This document shows positions 63,455 through 64,000 of a DNA stretch of 64,000 nt, piece by piece. Source of the DNA: an uncultured Bermanella sp. (GTDB lineage: Bacteria; Pseudomonadota; Gammaproteobacteria; Pseudomonadales; Oceanobacteraceae); contig CAJXRF010000009.1 in the NCBI GenBank assembly GCA_913058575.1, forward strand, positions 1 through 64,000, read 5' to 3'. A program made the position numbers and the translations under genes. The notes beneath the pieces are model-generated. The model was not told where the DNA came from and searched no databases. It saw only the letters and a list, made by a program, of their open reading frames with translations. The stretch's first letter is position 1, and each line of letters starts with the position of its first letter.

Positions 63455-64000
63455 TTAAAGGCCTACGCCCATACCTTTGGCGCAGTCGCCATAAAGTGTC
63501 GTTTTAAAATTCTTATATATTTGGCGTTTTTTCAGAGCAATAGGGGCAATGATTTCTTTAGCGCTATCCAGTAAATTTTGCTCGTCACTGATGGCATCGC
63601 AAATCCCTAGGTGCAGGCTCTCCTCACCAGAAAAGCGCTTACCGGTTAATACCGCGTCGCGTAATACTGTTTTAGAGAGTTTAAGTTTTGCCACCGCCAT
63701 AATTTCTGGTACAACCGATACGCCCACATCAATTTCACTGATGCAAAACCAGCCCTTGTCGCTGCGCATGACTCGATAATCGCAACACAGCGCTAGAAAC
63801 GCGCCACCAGCGAAAGCATGCCCATTGAGAGCGGCGACAGTAGGCACTGGAAAATTAACCAAGCGACCGTAAAGACGTTGCATTTCATTACTGAAGGTAA
63901 GTACCTTTTCGCTATCGTAAGAGGTTATTTTTAATAGGCTTAAACCGCTGCTGAAAGATTTTCCTGTGGCTGTAAGAATTAATGCACAAGGTCCCTTGCT
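63455..64000 (-). CDS. Enoyl-CoA hydratase/isomerase, N-terminus beyond the window
   Basis: The gene is open to base 64000 and continues beyond the right edge; 181 codons plus the stop are visible. The crotonase fold shows SFSSGLSLLK (first oxyanion part) and LNGHAFAGGAFLALCCDYRV (second). ISEIDVGV lies where hydratases place a catalytic Glu, and the sequence resembles the delta3,delta2-enoyl-CoA isomerase branch as much as the hydratases. It would act before or after the dehydrogenases that follow it. Confidence 0.88.
   Translation of the reverse strand, partial: SKGPCALILTATGKSFSSGLSLLKITSYDSEKVLTFSNEMQRLYGRLVNFPVPTVAALNGHAFAGGAFLALCCDYRVMRSDKGWFCISEIDVGVSVVPEIMAVAKLKLSKTVLRDAVLTGKRFSGEESLHLGICDAISDEQNLLDSAKEIIAPIALKKRQIYKNFKTTLYGDCAKGMGVGL

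Overview
The window is gene-dense, roughly 40-45% GC by eye, and carries bacterial chromosomal genes typical of a marine, heterotrophic gammaproteobacterium. An Oceanospirillales-like organism is my guess, from gene content only. Evidence for this is a membrane nitrate reductase with NarX/NarL control, MoeA, a FabA-type dehydratase, ZapE, RecQ, TonB-dependent uptake, secreted subtilases, and several long acyl-CoA dehydrogenases next to an alkyl sulfatase and an aldehyde dehydrogenase. I see no prophage, IS element, integrase or CRISPR array.

Region 1 (1-25 kb) is a nitrate-respiration region split into two blocks. Block A has narGHJI on the minus strand, with the sensor narX divergent from it. 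A textbook FNR box plus paired NarL heptamers lie between them. Block B, about 10 kb away, has the nitrate transporter narK divergent from narL and moeA, again with NarL and FNR sites between. Each block ends with a small two-CBS-domain protein, and these two proteins are close paralogues. The first has an FNR box placed exactly as in an FNR-activated promoter. Between the blocks lie a fatty acid desaturase, an HDOD protein, a DUF4442 protein, a Pho-box-preceded lipoprotein, a TonB-dependent receptor broken by an in-frame stop, and a MarR/membrane-protein pair with two matching operators. Two gene 3' ends in this region are duplicated: narI (three 86-bp tandem units) and moeA (one decayed copy).

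Region 2 (25-43 kb) is mixed. It has a FabA homologue with Glu instead of Asp in the catalytic dyad, a 1461-residue subtilase lipoprotein, tRNA-His and tRNA-Leu(TAG) behind a strong promoter, an HDAC-like deacetylase, and a winged-helix protein with a candidate PD-(D/E)XK nuclease end. An atypical acyltransferase, a MOSC protein, a phospholipase-C-like protein, an FKBP isomerase and ZapE follow. Last is a second subtilase, preceded by a tiny gene that looks like a free-standing copy of its propeptide.

Region 3 (43-64 kb) is mostly lipid catabolism on the minus strand. Thiolase, an (R)-hydroxyacyl-CoA dehydrogenase-like SDR, a MaoC hydratase and an acyl-CoA dehydrogenase could form a complete beta-oxidation cycle through R-intermediates, with an XRE regulator next to them. 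Further on, an alkyl sulfatase, an aldehyde dehydrogenase, two tandem acyl-CoA dehydrogenases and an enoyl-CoA hydratase/isomerase (cut by the window edge) could take alkyl sulfates to acetyl-CoA. VanZ-like, GH25, MATE, lysophospholipase-like and RecQ genes lie between.
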